The notes under the pieces are model-generated. The model ran no database searches and was not told the origin of the DNA. It saw only the letters and a list, made by a program, of their open reading frames with translations. The position numbers were made by a program, and so were the translations under genes. A stretch of DNA of 45,074 nt, taken from contig NZ_LPWA01000133.1 of the NCBI RefSeq assembly GCF_001510895.1, positions 1 to 45,074 on the forward strand, in the 5' to 3' direction. Below are positions 24,880-35,300 of the stretch, one piece after another (within the stretch, counting starts at the first letter, position 1; the number at the start of each line of letters is the position of its first letter). The stretch comes from Mesorhizobium loti. GTDB lineage: Bacteria > Pseudomonadota > Alphaproteobacteria > Rhizobiales > Rhizobiaceae.

Positions 24880-25638
24880 CTACTGCCGCTCCGCCTGCCT
24901 CGCCGCAACCCGGCGCATCGCGGTCACCCGGCGCCGAAAAATCTCCGTGCGTATCGCCATCAGATGCAGCGCGAAGAACAGCACGGTGAAGCCGAGCGCC
25001 ATCACGGCTAGCGGCCACAGCATCGAGGGATCGATGGTCGGGCCGCCGAGGCGGAAGACGGAAGCCGGCTGATGCAGCGTGTTCCACCAGTCGACCGAGA
25101 ACTTGATGATCGGGATGTTGATGAAGCCAACCAGCGTGATGATGGCGGCAGCCCAGGCGGCACGGCCGGCGTCATCCAGCGCGCGCGTCAGCGCGATGAT
25201 GCCGAGATACATCAAAAAGAGCACGAAGACCGAGGTCAGCCGCGCGTCCCACACCCACCAGGTGCCCCACATCGGCTTGCCCCAGATGGAGCCGGTGATC
25301 AGCGCCAGCGCCGTGAAGACAGCGCCGATCGGGGCCGCCGATTTGAGCGCCACATCGGCCAGCGGATGGCGCCAGACCAACGTGCCCAGCGCCGAGATCG
25401 CCATGATCGTGTAGCACATCATGGCGAGCCAGGCGAAAGGCACGTGGATATACATGATGCGCACCGTGATGCCCTGCTGGAAATCCTCAGGCGCGGTGAA
25501 GCTCATATAGAGCCCGACGGCGAGCAGAATGGCGGCAATCGCCGCCAGCCACGGAATGATCTTGTCGGCCAGCCCGACGAAGCGCGTCGGGTTGGCGAGA
25601 TCGGTCCAGCCGGCGAGGCGTGAGGTGGTGTCGCTCAT
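24880..25638 (-). CDS. ccmC: heme exporter / cytochrome c maturation protein CcmC (252 aa)
   Basis: An inner-membrane heme-handling protein of system I cytochrome c maturation, with six membrane helices and the tryptophan-rich WWD loop (WGTWWVWDARLTS, residues 124-136) that binds heme at the periplasmic face. The two axial-histidine regions are YIHVPFAW (His65) and NTLHQPAS (about 186). In most alphaproteobacteria ccmC sits with ccmA, ccmB, ccmD and ccmG. None is adjacent here: a repeat and ndvA lie upstream, and a convergent unrelated gene follows. The length is normal and no frame break is seen, so it should be functional. Confidence 0.93.
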   Translation of the reverse strand: MSDTTSRLAGWTDLANPTRFVGLADKIIPWLAAIAAILLAVGLYMSFTAPEDFQQGITVRIMYIHVPFAWLAMMCYTIMAISALGTLVWRHPLADVALKSAAPIGAVFTALALITGSIWGKPMWGTWWVWDARLTSVFVLFLMYLGIIALTRALDDAGRAAWAAAIITLVGFINIPIIKFSVDWWNTLHQPASVFRLGGPTIDPSMLWPLAVMALGFTVLFFALHLMAIRTEIFRRRVTAMRRVAARQAERQ

Positions 25639-25696
25639 GCCGACCTAAATAGACCGGCAATGTGTCCGGGGCAATTGGACGGTTGTCGCACTCTTT

Positions 25697-25855
25697 CCTT
25701 CTCCCCTTGTGGGAGAAGGTGGATCGGCGCGCAGCGCCGAGACGGATGAGAGGTGTTGGAAGGAATGAGGCGGTGCTTGTTGGCACGCTTTTGCCAAGCT
25801 GGAGCACCCCTGATCCGGCCGCTACGCGGCCACCTTCTCCCACAAGGGGAGAAGG
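25697..25855. repeat. paired inverted repeat with 26-bp perfect arms
   Basis: Arms at 25697-25722 and 25830-25855 are perfect reverse complements separated by 107 bases. Each arm also folds on itself (CCTTCTCCC-cttgt-GGGAGAAGG, 9-bp stem, 5-base loop). The element fills the gap between the ccmC start and the ndvA stop. Both genes are on the minus strand, so it may terminate or stabilise the ndvA transcript. Confidence 0.85.
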
Positions 25856-25867
25856 GAACGACAGCGC

Positions 25868-27637
25868 TCACGCTGCTTCGTTGACCGGACGGCTGAGGCG
25901 GCGGACTTCCTCGTCGTTGAGCAGGCCGCCGGCGCGCAGCAGGGCGGCGAAGCGGCCGTTGCGCAGCGACAGTTCGGTGAAGCCGCCATATTCGACCACC
26001 TTGCCCTTGTCCATGAAGACGACCAGGTCGGCGTCGCGGACCGTGGTCAGGCGGTGGGCGATGATGAAGGTGGTGCGGTCGCGGCGCAGCTCGTCGATCG
26101 CTTCCTTGACGCGGTCCTCGGTCTCGACGTCGAGCGCGCTGGTCGCCTCGTCGAGCACCAGGATCGGCGCATCCTTCAGCACCGCGCGGGCAATGGCGAT
26201 GCGCTGGCGCTCGCCACCCGACAGCTGGCCGCCACGCTCGCCGACGACGGTGTCGTAGCCGCAGCTCTTGGCCAGGATGAAGTCCTGCGCGGCGGCAGCG
26301 TCTGCCGCGGCGTGAACCTCGTCATTGCTTGCATCGGCGCGGCCGACGCGGATGTTGTCCTCGATCGAGCGGTTGAGCAGGCCGGCGTCCTGGAAGACGG
26401 TGGCGATCGAGTGGCGCAGCGACTTGCGGGTCACCGTGCGGGTGTCGATGCCGTCGATCAGGATGCGGCCGCTGGCCGGCGTGAAGACGCGCTGCAGCAA
26501 GTTGATGAGCGTCGTCTTGCCGGCGCCGGTCGGGCCGACGATGGCGACCGTCTTGCCGGCCGGCACCTCGAACGACACGTCCTCGATGCCGTGGCCGGAG
26601 TTGGCGAACTCGAAGCTGACATCCTCGAAGCGGACATGGCCAGTGACGTTGGTGAGCTCGCGCAGGCCATCGGGCTCGACGGTTTCGGCGGCCGAGTCCT
26701 CGAGGCGGTAGAAATCCTCAAGCTTGGCGCGAGCTTCCGAAATCTGGGTGGTGAAGGCCGACATCTGGTCGAGACGGGCGATCAGCATTCCAGCAAATCC
26801 GGTGAAGGCGACGACATCGCCGACGCGGAGTTGGCCACGGGTGACGAGATAGGCGCCGATCGACAGCACGATCATCATCGAGATGGTCGACGACAGGCGG
26901 TTCAGCGCATTGGCGATCGCCCACCAGTCGAGCACCGGGTTCTGCGCGTCGAGCAGCTCCTTGACGTAACGCTTCAACGTCGCGGTCTCATGGCCGATGC
27001 GGTTGTAGCTCTGCAGCACGGCGACATTGCTGACGCTGTCGGACACATGGGCAAAGACGGTGTGGTAGTGGCGTTCGACGGCGGTCTGCCCCGACTTGGT
27101 GTGGCGCATGACGATACGGCCGATGCCAACGTAAAGCACGCCAAGGCCGAGCAGGACGATCGACATGCGGATGTCCATGGCGAGCGCGGTCGGCACCAGC
27201 AGCACCAGCGCGATGGCGGTTGACAGATGCACGCGCATGAATTCGAGCCAGAGGCTGAACAGGGTTTCGACGGCGCGCAGCAGCGTGTGCAGCGAATTGG
27301 ACGTGCCGCGCTGGTGATGCCAGGCGAGCGGCATGGTGATCACGCGTTCGAAAGACTGGCACAGGACTTCGGAACGGCGGGCATGCGCGAAGCGATCGGC
27401 GCCGCGTGCCACGAGCACGAAAGCGACGACATTGAAGGCACCGAGGGCGGCCCAGACGGCGAGTGTCGCAAACACCGCACCTTTTTCGGAAATGGCACCG
27501 ATGACTCGGCCCAACAGGATAGGCTCGAGGATTGCGATCGCTGCGAGCGCGACGTTGGCTCCGCAAATCAGCGCGACGCGCTTCTTGTCGGCCGCCAGAT
27601 ACCCCAGCGCTCTAAAGTAGATCTGCAGAAGTGACAC
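25868..27637 (-). CDS. ndvA: cyclic beta-1,2-glucan exporter, ABC transporter NdvA/ChvA (589 aa)
   Basis: Exports cyclic beta-1,2-glucan across the inner membrane as a homodimeric ABC half-transporter, needed for osmoadaptation and host infection in rhizobia. It has a membrane domain with six helices (residues about 20-300) followed by an ATPase: Walker A GPTGAGKT (368-375), signature LSGGERQ (472-478), Walker B LVLDEATS (493-500), and the H-loop in FIIAHRLTT. GTG 27637 is chosen over GTG 27706 because GGAG lies 8 bases upstream and the protein then opens with SLLQIYFRALGYL, as NdvA proteins do. It lies 375 bases downstream of ndvB on the same strand, behind a terminator-like hairpin, so it probably has its own promoter. 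Confidence 0.92.
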   Translation of the reverse strand: MSLLQIYFRALGYLAADKKRVALICGANVALAAIAILEPILLGRVIGAISEKGAVFATLAVWAALGAFNVVAFVLVARGADRFAHARRSEVLCQSFERVITMPLAWHHQRGTSNSLHTLLRAVETLFSLWLEFMRVHLSTAIALVLLVPTALAMDIRMSIVLLGLGVLYVGIGRIVMRHTKSGQTAVERHYHTVFAHVSDSVSNVAVLQSYNRIGHETATLKRYVKELLDAQNPVLDWWAIANALNRLSSTISMMIVLSIGAYLVTRGQLRVGDVVAFTGFAGMLIARLDQMSAFTTQISEARAKLEDFYRLEDSAAETVEPDGLRELTNVTGHVRFEDVSFEFANSGHGIEDVSFEVPAGKTVAIVGPTGAGKTTLINLLQRVFTPASGRILIDGIDTRTVTRKSLRHSIATVFQDAGLLNRSIEDNIRVGRADASNDEVHAAADAAAAQDFILAKSCGYDTVVGERGGQLSGGERQRIAIARAVLKDAPILVLDEATSALDVETEDRVKEAIDELRRDRTTFIIAHRLTTVRDADLVVFMDKGKVVEYGGFTELSLRNGRFAALLRAGGLLNDEEVRRLSRPVNEAA

Positions 27638-28012
27638 TTCAGCTACTCCGCCAAACTCTTGTCTGTGCTCAATGCCGCTATTGTGCACCGCACCATTTTT
27701 TGACACGTAACGGTAAATGTGTCGCGAAACAATGCGCCGTCTATCCCTTCCGTTCCCATTTAGCGAACAAAAGATGACGACGGTACGAAATCTGACGTGA
27801 TCACCTAACGGTTTGAGATAAAAGGTGAAATGTCAGCCTTGCGGCAAAATAATGGCACTCGCCCCGCACTGCCACATTTTTAATCACCGGCGGCTTGCTT
27901 AGCCTGCCCTAAAGGAAGGCACGCGATCGAGCGCGGCAGCCGCGCCAAGTAAAAAACAGCGATTGGCCGCGCACCCCGAGGGATGCGCGGCCGATAAGCC
28001 AAACCTTTGATT
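27638..28012. other. ndvB-ndvA intergenic region
   Basis: These 375 bases hold the ndvB terminator hairpin (27951-27992) and, towards 27638-27900, a more AT-rich stretch that should contain the ndvA promoter on the minus strand. No small gene or clear operator is recognised. Confidence 0.5.
27951..27992 (-). terminator. probable rho-independent terminator of ndvB
   Basis: Read on the minus strand, GGCCGCGCA-TCCC pairs with GGGG-TGCGCGGCC (27965-27992; 9 perfect outer pairs plus an inner GC stem), followed after 8 bases by six T residues (27956-27951). The hairpin starts 20 bases after the ndvB stop. Confidence 0.7.
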
Positions 28013-29575
28013 TTACGCAGGTATCCTGACGACGACCTCGGTCTTGTCGCCGGCTTTCGGCTCGAAAGAGGCCGACTTTTTCTTCGAACCATCGACTTCG
28101 AGCGAGATCGACTTGGTCTTTTTGTCGCGGATGACGCGGACCTTGATTTCGCCGTCGAGCATCTTGAGCGTCGCGGCGTAGCCATCCCAGTGTCCTGGCA
28201 GCTTCGGCCTAAACGTGATCTGCTTGCCTCGCCGCTCGATGCCCAGGATCCCCTCGACAGCCGCCCGGTAGAGCCACCCTGCCGAGCCCGTGTACCAGGT
28301 CCAGCCGCCACGCCCCCCCTTCCCTTCGCCGGCATAGATGTCGGCCGCCACGACGTAAGGCTCGACGCGGTAATGCTCGGCCGCGGCCTCGTCCGAGGCG
28401 TGGTTGACCGGGTTCAGCATCGAGAAGCAACGATAGGCCTCGTCGGTACGGCCCATCTCGGCCAGCGCGATCACGAACCAGGTGGCGGCATGGGTGTACT
28501 GGCCGCCGTTCTCACGCACGCCGGGCGGGTAGCTCTTGATGTAGCCGGGATCCTGCTCGCTGTTCGAGAAGGGCGGTGTGAACAGCTTGACGATCTTGAG
28601 CTTGTCGTCGACGAGCATTTTCGTCGCCTGCTCCATGGCCGTGGTCGAGCGCGCCGGGTCGCCCTCGCCTGAGAGCACGCTCCAGGACTGGGCGATGGAG
28701 TCGATCTTGCACTCGTCGGAGTTCCGCGAGCCGAGCGGCGTGCCGTCGTCGAAGCTGCCGCGCCGGTACCACTGGCCATCCCAGGCAGTGCTCTCCAGCG
28801 CCCGCTTCAACACGTCCGCGTGCTTCGCCCAGGCCTGCGCCCGCTTGGCATCGCCCTGTCCCTTGGCGACGGGAGCGAAGTCGCCCAGCGTCTTCAAGAG
28901 GAACCAGCCCAGCCACACGCTCTCGCCCTTGCCGCCCTCGCCGACACGGTTCATGCCGTCGTTCCAGTCGCCGCCCAGGATCAGCGGCAGGCCGGCCGGG
29001 CTGCTGCGCTTGATGGCAAGGTCGAGCGCCCGCGCGCAATGGTCGTAGAGCGAAGCCGTGGTCTTGGTGATCTCGGGCGTGAAGAAAGCGTCGTGCTCGC
29101 CCTCGCCGAGTTCCTGCCCATCAATGAAGGGTATCTGCTCCTTGAGGATCGCGGCATCGCCCGTCACCTCGACGTAGCGGGCGGTGGCGTGCGCCAGCCA
29201 AACCACGTCGTCGGAGATCATGGTGCGCACGCCGGCATCGGTGCGCGGCAGCCACCAGTGCTGGACGTCGCCTTCCTGGAACTGCCGGCGCGCTGCATTG
29301 AGGATCTGGTCGCGCGCCAGTTTCGGATCATGCGCCAGCAAGGCCAGCGTGTCCTGCAGCTGGTCGCGGAAGCCGAAGGCGCCGCTCGCCTGGTAGAAGG
29401 CCGAGCGGGCGCGGATGCGGCAGGCGAGGCTCTGGTAAGGCAGCCAGTGGTTGACCATGGCGTTCAGCGCCTTGTCCGGCGTCTCGACCTGGATGGTGTC
29501 GAGGAAACCGCGCCAGACGCGTTCGTTGTCGGCCAGGCGCTGGTCGAAATCCTTGCCGCGATGGGCCTGCACCAA
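28013..29575 (-). CDS. ndvB: ndvB fragment 4: GH94 catalytic-type domain
   Basis: Reads on from the preceding fragment as LVQAHRGKDFDQRLADNERVW. It carries the (alpha/alpha)6 barrel of GH94 phosphorylases: AFGFRDQLQDTLALL (about residues 66-80), WWLPRTDAGVRTMISDD (107-123) and the catalytic-acid motif GGDWNDGMN (201-209). It ends with a small beta domain (KITFRPKLPGHWDG type). In NdvB this domain trims and sets glucan length. The TAA stop is at 28013-28015, followed by a terminator hairpin. Confidence 0.82.
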   Translation of the reverse strand: MVQAHRGKDFDQRLADNERVWRGFLDTIQVETPDKALNAMVNHWLPYQSLACRIRARSAFYQASGAFGFRDQLQDTLALLAHDPKLARDQILNAARRQFQEGDVQHWWLPRTDAGVRTMISDDVVWLAHATARYVEVTGDAAILKEQIPFIDGQELGEGEHDAFFTPEITKTTASLYDHCARALDLAIKRSSPAGLPLILGGDWNDGMNRVGEGGKGESVWLGWFLLKTLGDFAPVAKGQGDAKRAQAWAKHADVLKRALESTAWDGQWYRRGSFDDGTPLGSRNSDECKIDSIAQSWSVLSGEGDPARSTTAMEQATKMLVDDKLKIVKLFTPPFSNSEQDPGYIKSYPPGVRENGGQYTHAATWFVIALAEMGRTDEAYRCFSMLNPVNHASDEAAAEHYRVEPYVVAADIYAGEGKGGRGGWTWYTGSAGWLYRAAVEGILGIERRGKQITFRPKLPGHWDGYAATLKMLDGEIKVRVIRDKKTKSISLEVDGSKKKSASFEPKAGDKTEVVVRIPA

Positions 29576-30204
29576 GCGCTCGCCTCGGCGGTGGTGGCCG
29601 CGTCGCCGAGCAGCCAGAACAGCGTCACGTCGCCACCGGCCGGTATGTCGACGTCGCTGGCAATCACCGCGCAGGGATCGTCACCGGCCTCGACGCGGCC
29701 GGACAAGCCAACGCCGCCAAGCACGGCCTGCGGATATTCCGTCGTGCCGTGCCTGCCGATGAACTCGCCACGATCGGCGGTCACCGAATGGACAGGCGCC
29801 GTGGCGGCAAGGAAAGCCACCCGCTCGCCGAAATCGAGCCCGTAGGGGTTCTGCGCCAGCATGGCGCCGGTCGCGGCGTCCCGCGACGGCACGATGGTCG
29901 CCGCCGTGCGCGAGCGATGGCCGCCGAGCACCCATTCGGCATAGGCATAGACGCGCAGCCTTGCCGGCGCCGGGCCGGCATTCTGGATGCGCAGCCGGGT
30001 GATCTTGACCGGATCCACCGGGTCGACCACCTGGGTCAGGTCCATGGACAGCGGCCCGCGCTTCGAGCGGAAGGTCGAGAACCCCTGCCCGTGCCAGGTC
30101 TCGTAGGTCATCGAGGGATCGCGCACCACGGCGGCCATGGGCGAGAACGCCTTGCCGCTCAACTGGTCGTAGATATAGAAGCCCTCTCCAGGCTGGTTCG
30201 ACAC
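29464..30204 (-). CDS. ndvB: ndvB fragment 3: GH94-associated beta-sandwich
   Basis: In-frame coding spans about 30268-29577. It reads NSRDYQLTPWSNDPVSNQPG, then GEGFYIYDQLSGKAFSPM, then TYETWHGQGFSTFRS, the N-terminal supersandwich usual for GH94/GT36 phosphorylases. Sequence after FWLLGDAATTAEASA is out of frame owing to the loss near 29575. Confidence 0.78.
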   Translation of the reverse strand: MSNQPGEGFYIYDQLSGKAFSPMAAVVRDPSMTYETWHGQGFSTFRSKRGPLSMDLTQVVDPVDPVKITRLRIQNAGPAPARLRVYAYAEWVLGGHRSRTAATIVPSRDAATGAMLAQNPYGLDFGERVAFLAATAPVHSVTADRGEFIGRHGTTEYPQAVLGGVGLSGRVEAGDDPCAVIASDVDIPAGGDVTLFWLLGDAATTAEASAWCRPIAARISTSAWPTTNASGAVSSTPSRSRRRTRR

Positions 30205-30224
30205 CGGATCGTTCGACCACGGCG

Positions 30225-32351
30225 TCAGCTGGTAGTCGCGGCTATTGCGGCTCCAGGTGAAGCCCGCGCTTCGGCCGAAACGTGGAAGCCGAAGGAGGCA
30301 TTGGAGATGACGTTGATCCAGGGCTGCGGCGTCGTGCGGCGCCCGGTCAATCGCGTCACATAGTGGCGGCCGTCGCCGTCGAAACCGCCAAAGCCGTTCC
30401 AGAGGCTGAGCCCTGCGCCGTCGGCGGCGATATCGGTTCCTTCCCGGCTTGCCGGCGTCGGCTCAGGCAATGATGGCGACGGCTGGCGGGTCGGAACGCC
30501 TTCCCCCTGTTGCAAGGCGTCGCGGGCCTGCAATGCCGCCGTCTCGGCTCGCTCAAGCTGGTCGAAGATGGTGCCGTTGCGGGTGTGGAGCGCGACGCGC
30601 GCGACCGACAGCAAGGTCTTGTAGGTCGGCTCGTCCATCAGGTCGCGGCGTACGGCGAAGATGTGCTGGCGCGGGCCGAGTTCGCGGCCGCGCAGGCGGC
30701 TGTTCTCGCACAGCGTTTCCACCGCGCGCTGCAGGTCCTGCACGTAGGAGGAGGCCTGCTCGTTGACGACGACGAAGTCGATCATCATGCCGCGGGCGCG
30801 CATATACTCCTGGAAGCGCAGCGCCTGGGCGACGATCTCGAGATCGGCGACGTCGCCGATGCGCACCAGGAAGATCGGGAAATCGCCGGAGATGCTGGTC
30901 GGCCAGAGGCTCGACTGGCGGCCGAGACCGGACGCGATGGATTCGGCCGGCAGGCGCAGGAACGGATCGGGATAGATCAGGTAGCGCGCCAGCTTCTGCA
31001 CATTGGCGGCGTCGGTCAGGCTGAGGCCGAGATGACGCGTCTGCACCTGGCTGCGCGTCCAGGCGAGCATTGCCTGGCGAGCGAAGCTTTCCTGATGGTC
31101 GAGGCGGCCGATCGCCTCGTCGAGCTCGCCGCGGTTGGCGCCGACGACGGTCCAGAAGGTCAGCGAGATCTTCTTGTTCGCCGGCACGCGCACCTGGCGG
31201 CGGAGCGCCGCCACCGGGTCGAGCGTGAAGCCCTGGTTGCCGGCAAGCCTGAAGCCGGGATCGAAGGCCACGGCGTCCGCGATGGTGCGGCCGCGGCCGA
31301 TGAAGGCACGCCGGTCGGTCTCGGCCTCGGCGTCGCGCGACGGACCCGACGGATCGGTGACGAAATGCACCATGGTGAGGTCGGGCTCGTTCTTGTCGCG
31401 CTTGCGCCTGGTGGCGAAGATCGCGCCATTGTTCGCCGCGATCTCGGTCTCGACGAACATCTTCGAGAACGCCGGATGGGCGTTGTCCGAGGCTTCGTTG
31501 CCCAGCACCAGCTCGGCGAAGGAGGTCACCTCGATATGCCGGTCAGTGGCGCCGTCATTGTAGAGCGTGATGCGGCGGCCCTCGCCATTGCCTTCCGAAA
31601 TGACGATGCATTCGACTTCCGAACGCAGCGAGCCGACCGACTTGGTGAAGCTCGCCTTGTCGTCGGCAAACAGCGTCTGCACGCGTTCGTTCTCGGCGCG
31701 CTTCGGCTCGGCCGTCGCCGACCACCAATCACCGGTCGCGGCGTCGCGCAGGAAGATGTAGGAGCCCAGGCGGTCCACGCTCGGGTCCGGCTGCCAGCGG
31801 GTGACGGCAAGCTCGCCGAAGCGGCTGTAGCCTGAGCCGGTGGCGGTGACCATGACCGAGTAGCGGCCGTTGGACATGACGTTGGTCGCGCGCAGCGCCT
31901 TGATCGGATCAAGGATGATGCGGCTGTCGGGGCTCTCCGTCTCGGTCTCGTCCTTGGCGCGCTCGTCGGCCTCGGTCCGGACGGTGGCGGCCGGGATGTC
32001 GCGCGGCGCTTTCTCCTGCAGGAGCAGTTCGGCCGACTCGATCACCGGGTCGCTGTGGAAGCGGTCGCGCAGCCGGCCCTCGAAGATCGCATCGGCAACC
32101 GCGGCGATCGACATGCCGGAATGGTGCGCCATGTAGTTCTGGACGACGGCGTGGTCGGTGCCTTCCGGCACGCGCTGCGGCGTGAAATCGACCGCGTCGT
32201 AAAAGCCGTGGCGGCCCAGCGCGCCGATCGCGCGCAGCCGCATCAGGTTCTGAACTGCCTCGCGTGGGTTGAACTGCGCCGCCAGGATGGTGGCGTAGGG
32301 CGCGATGACCGTGTTCTGGCCGAGGCCGCGCTTCAGGCCGAGGCCGGGCAC
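30225..32351 (-). CDS. ndvB: ndvB fragment 2: central glycoamylase-like and carbohydrate-binding region
   Basis: Begins in frame at about 32393, reading YQYTNFGVPGLGLKRG, the conserved continuation of the glycoamylase-like segment; the annotated start at 32351 is only the first possible start codon. It continues through VIAPYATILAAQ and YMAHHSGMSIAAVADAI into beta-sandwich sequence (RRITLYNDGATDRHIEVTSF) and a helical DEPTYKTLLSVARVALHTR stretch. True coding ends near 30269 at FGFHVSAE; the remaining residues are frameshifted. Confidence 0.8.
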   Translation of the reverse strand: MPGLGLKRGLGQNTVIAPYATILAAQFNPREAVQNLMRLRAIGALGRHGFYDAVDFTPQRVPEGTDHAVVQNYMAHHSGMSIAAVADAIFEGRLRDRFHSDPVIESAELLLQEKAPRDIPAATVRTEADERAKDETETESPDSRIILDPIKALRATNVMSNGRYSVMVTATGSGYSRFGELAVTRWQPDPSVDRLGSYIFLRDAATGDWWSATAEPKRAENERVQTLFADDKASFTKSVGSLRSEVECIVISEGNGEGRRITLYNDGATDRHIEVTSFAELVLGNEASDNAHPAFSKMFVETEIAANNGAIFATRRKRDKNEPDLTMVHFVTDPSGPSRDAEAETDRRAFIGRGRTIADAVAFDPGFRLAGNQGFTLDPVAALRRQVRVPANKKISLTFWTVVGANRGELDEAIGRLDHQESFARQAMLAWTRSQVQTRHLGLSLTDAANVQKLARYLIYPDPFLRLPAESIASGLGRQSSLWPTSISGDFPIFLVRIGDVADLEIVAQALRFQEYMRARGMMIDFVVVNEQASSYVQDLQRAVETLCENSRLRGRELGPRQHIFAVRRDLMDEPTYKTLLSVARVALHTRNGTIFDQLERAETAALQARDALQQGEGVPTRQPSPSLPEPTPASREGTDIAADGAGLSLWNGFGGFDGDGRHYVTRLTGRRTTPQPWINVISNASFGFHVSAEARASPGAAIAATTS

Positions 32352-35300
32352 GCCGAAATTGGTGTACTGGTAGGTGAGCTCGCGGTCGCGGGCGTGTAGG
32401 CCGCTTCCGAAATGCCCCAGGGCACGTTCTTCGAGCGCGCATACTGGATCTGGCGCTTGATGATAAGCTTGCTTGTCTGGTTGAGGATCGAGCCCGGCGC
32501 CTCCTTCATCACCAGCGGCGGCATCAAGTACTCGAACATCGAGCCCGACCAGGACATCAGCGCGCCCCGGAAGCCGATCTCGACGATCGGGCGGCCGAGC
32601 CGGAACCAGTGCTCCGTCGGCAGGTCGCCCTTGGCGATGGCGAACAGGCTGGTCAGCCGCGCCTCGGAGGCGAGCAGGTCGTAGCAGCTCTCGTCGAGCT
32701 GATGCTCCTCGACGCGATAGCCGATCGACAGCAGCTTGCGCTCCTGCCGCATCAGGAAGGAGAAATCCATCTCGAAGGCATAGCGGCGGCAGCGCTCGCG
32801 CAGCGCGAGCAGCTTGGCGCGGAGCGCCGAGACCGCGCTTTCGTCATTGTGCGAATCGTGCACATGCGCCTCGCAGGTCGCCTCCAGCCTCGCCGCCCAG
32901 TCGGCGATGACATCGCTCTTCGGCGATACCGCCTCGGTGTGGATGGCGGTGGCGAGCTTGCGTATCTCGCCGGCGAGCACCGCGAGGTTGATGGTGCGGA
33001 TCGAGGCCATCTCGGGCTGCGCCTTGATGGTCATCACCGCGCGGCGCATGCCGTCGAGGCGGTCGGCAAGCCGCTGACGCAGCGGCCTCAGCTGCCGGCG
33101 GTCGTCGGGCAGTTCCTCCAGGCTTTCGTCGAGGATGGTGACGGTGTCGAGGATGCCCTCGAAATCGCCCTGCAGGTAGACGGAAGGCGCTTCGGCCCAT
33201 TCGGCGCAGGTGGCGGCCACCGCGACCAGATGGCCGGCAAGGTTGCCGCTGTCCACCGCCGAAATATAGAGCGGATAGAGCGGCTTCAGCGTCGTCGTGT
33301 CGTACCAGTTGTAGAGATGTCCGCGGTCGCGCGGCATGCTCTCGATGGTGGTCATCGTGGCGTCGATGCGGGTGATGGCGTCCGACAGGCTGATCCAGCC
33401 GAAATCGCGCGCCGACACGATCGACAGCAGGTAGACGCCGATATTGGTCGGCGAAGTGCGCGGCGCCACCACCGGCGCCGGGCTTTCCTGGAAATTGTCT
33501 GGCGGCAGATGGTGATGCTCGGCCGTCACGAAGGTCTCGAAATAATGCCAGGTGCGGCGGGCGACCGTGCGCAGCGCATGGATGTCGGAGGCCGAAATGC
33601 GCAGCCGGTCCTCGGTTTCGGCCGAGCGGCTGATCCAGCAGGCGACGGCGGGCGAGCCGATCCAGAAAATCGCGAAGAAGAAGGCAACGAACGCGCCGGT
33701 GGAATCGGCCAGCACCGGAACGGCAAGGCCGACGACGCCGATGATCACGGCGCCGTACATCATGCTGTAATAGGAGCCGAGATCGCTGCCGCCGCTCTTG
33801 TGCGCCTGCGAGGCGGTGCGCCACTCCAAAAGGTTCTGGCGGCTGACGAAGAGCCTGTAGAGCGTGCGGACGACAGCGTCGCCCATCATCCAGGCGAGAT
33901 GCGCCATCAACAGCACCTTGAGCGCCACCAGCGCGGTGCCGAACACGGTATCGCGGGCTAGAGCCGAGAAATGGCCGCGCGGGGTCTGGTCGCCGCTCTT
34001 GGGCAAGATGCCGTCCACGATGTCGAAGGTCGGCGCCATGAACAGGCTCAGGATCAACAGCGCTTGCCACTGCGCCGCCTGCGTGAAGGGCAGCAGCGTC
34101 CAGCCAGCGATACAGGCCATCACCCAGAAGATTGGGGTCAGCGAGCGACGCAGATTGTCGACCATCTTCCAGCGCGACAGCGCCGGCACGCCGGAGCGGG
34201 GGTCGAACATGAAGCCGAGCAGCTGCCAGTCGCCGCGCGCCCAGCGATGATGACGCGAGGCGTCGACCGAGTAGCGGGTCGGATAGTCCTCGACCAGCTC
34301 GACGTCGGTGACAAGCGCCGCACGCGCCAACGCGCCTTCCAGCAGATCGTGGCTGAGGATGGTGTTTTCCTCGATGCGGTCCTTCAGCGCCGCTTCGAAG
34401 GCGTCGACATGGTAGAGGCCCTTGCCGGTGAAGGAGCCGTCGCCGAAGACGTCCTGATAGACGTCGGAGACGGCGAAGACGTAAGGGTCGAGGCCGCGAT
34501 TGGCCGAGAAGACGCGCTGGAAGAAGGAGGCGTCGTCACCGCTGGTGAGGGAAGCGGTGATGCGCGGCTGCAGGATGGTGTAGCCGGCGCTGACGACACG
34601 CTTCGCCGGGTCGAAATGCGGGCGGTTCAGCGGATGCGAGAGCTTGCCGACCAGCGTCGAGACGGCGTCGCGCGTGGTGCGCGTGTCGGCGTCGAGCGTC
34701 ATCACATAGGTGACTTTTTCCGGCAGCGGCACGTCGAGCGGCAGGAAGGTGGTGTCGCTGTCGCCGCGCAGCAGGAGATTGAGCTCATGCAGCTTGCCGC
34801 GCTTGCGCTCCCAGCCCATCCAGCAGCCCTGCGCCTGGTTGTAGAGCCGGCGGCGGTGCAGGAGATAGAAGCGGGGCGTGCCTTCGGACGGGTAGCGGGC
34901 GTTCAGCCTGGCGATCTCGTCGCGGGCATATTGCAGGATCTCGATGTCGGCGGCGTCGATCTCGGTCTTGGAATCCGGCCAATCGGACAGCAGCGCGAAA
35001 TGGATTTCTTCCGCCGTGTTGGCGAGGTGATGCACCTCGATGTTGCGGATGTTTTCCTCGACGTCGTCGCGCGAGCCGATCAGCGAGGGCACCACGACCA
35101 GGGTGCGCGCCTCGGCGGGGATGCCGTGCTTGTAGTCATAGCCGACGAGTCGCGTCGGCTTGAGGAAGAGCGCGACCACGGTGTTGAAGAAGGCCAATGC
35201 GCCTTCGCTCGCCGGCACCGCGAACAGGGCCAGCATCAGCGTGATCGAGGGCGCCGAGAGGCCGAGATGGGCAAGCGCATTGCCGGACAGCACAAGCAGC

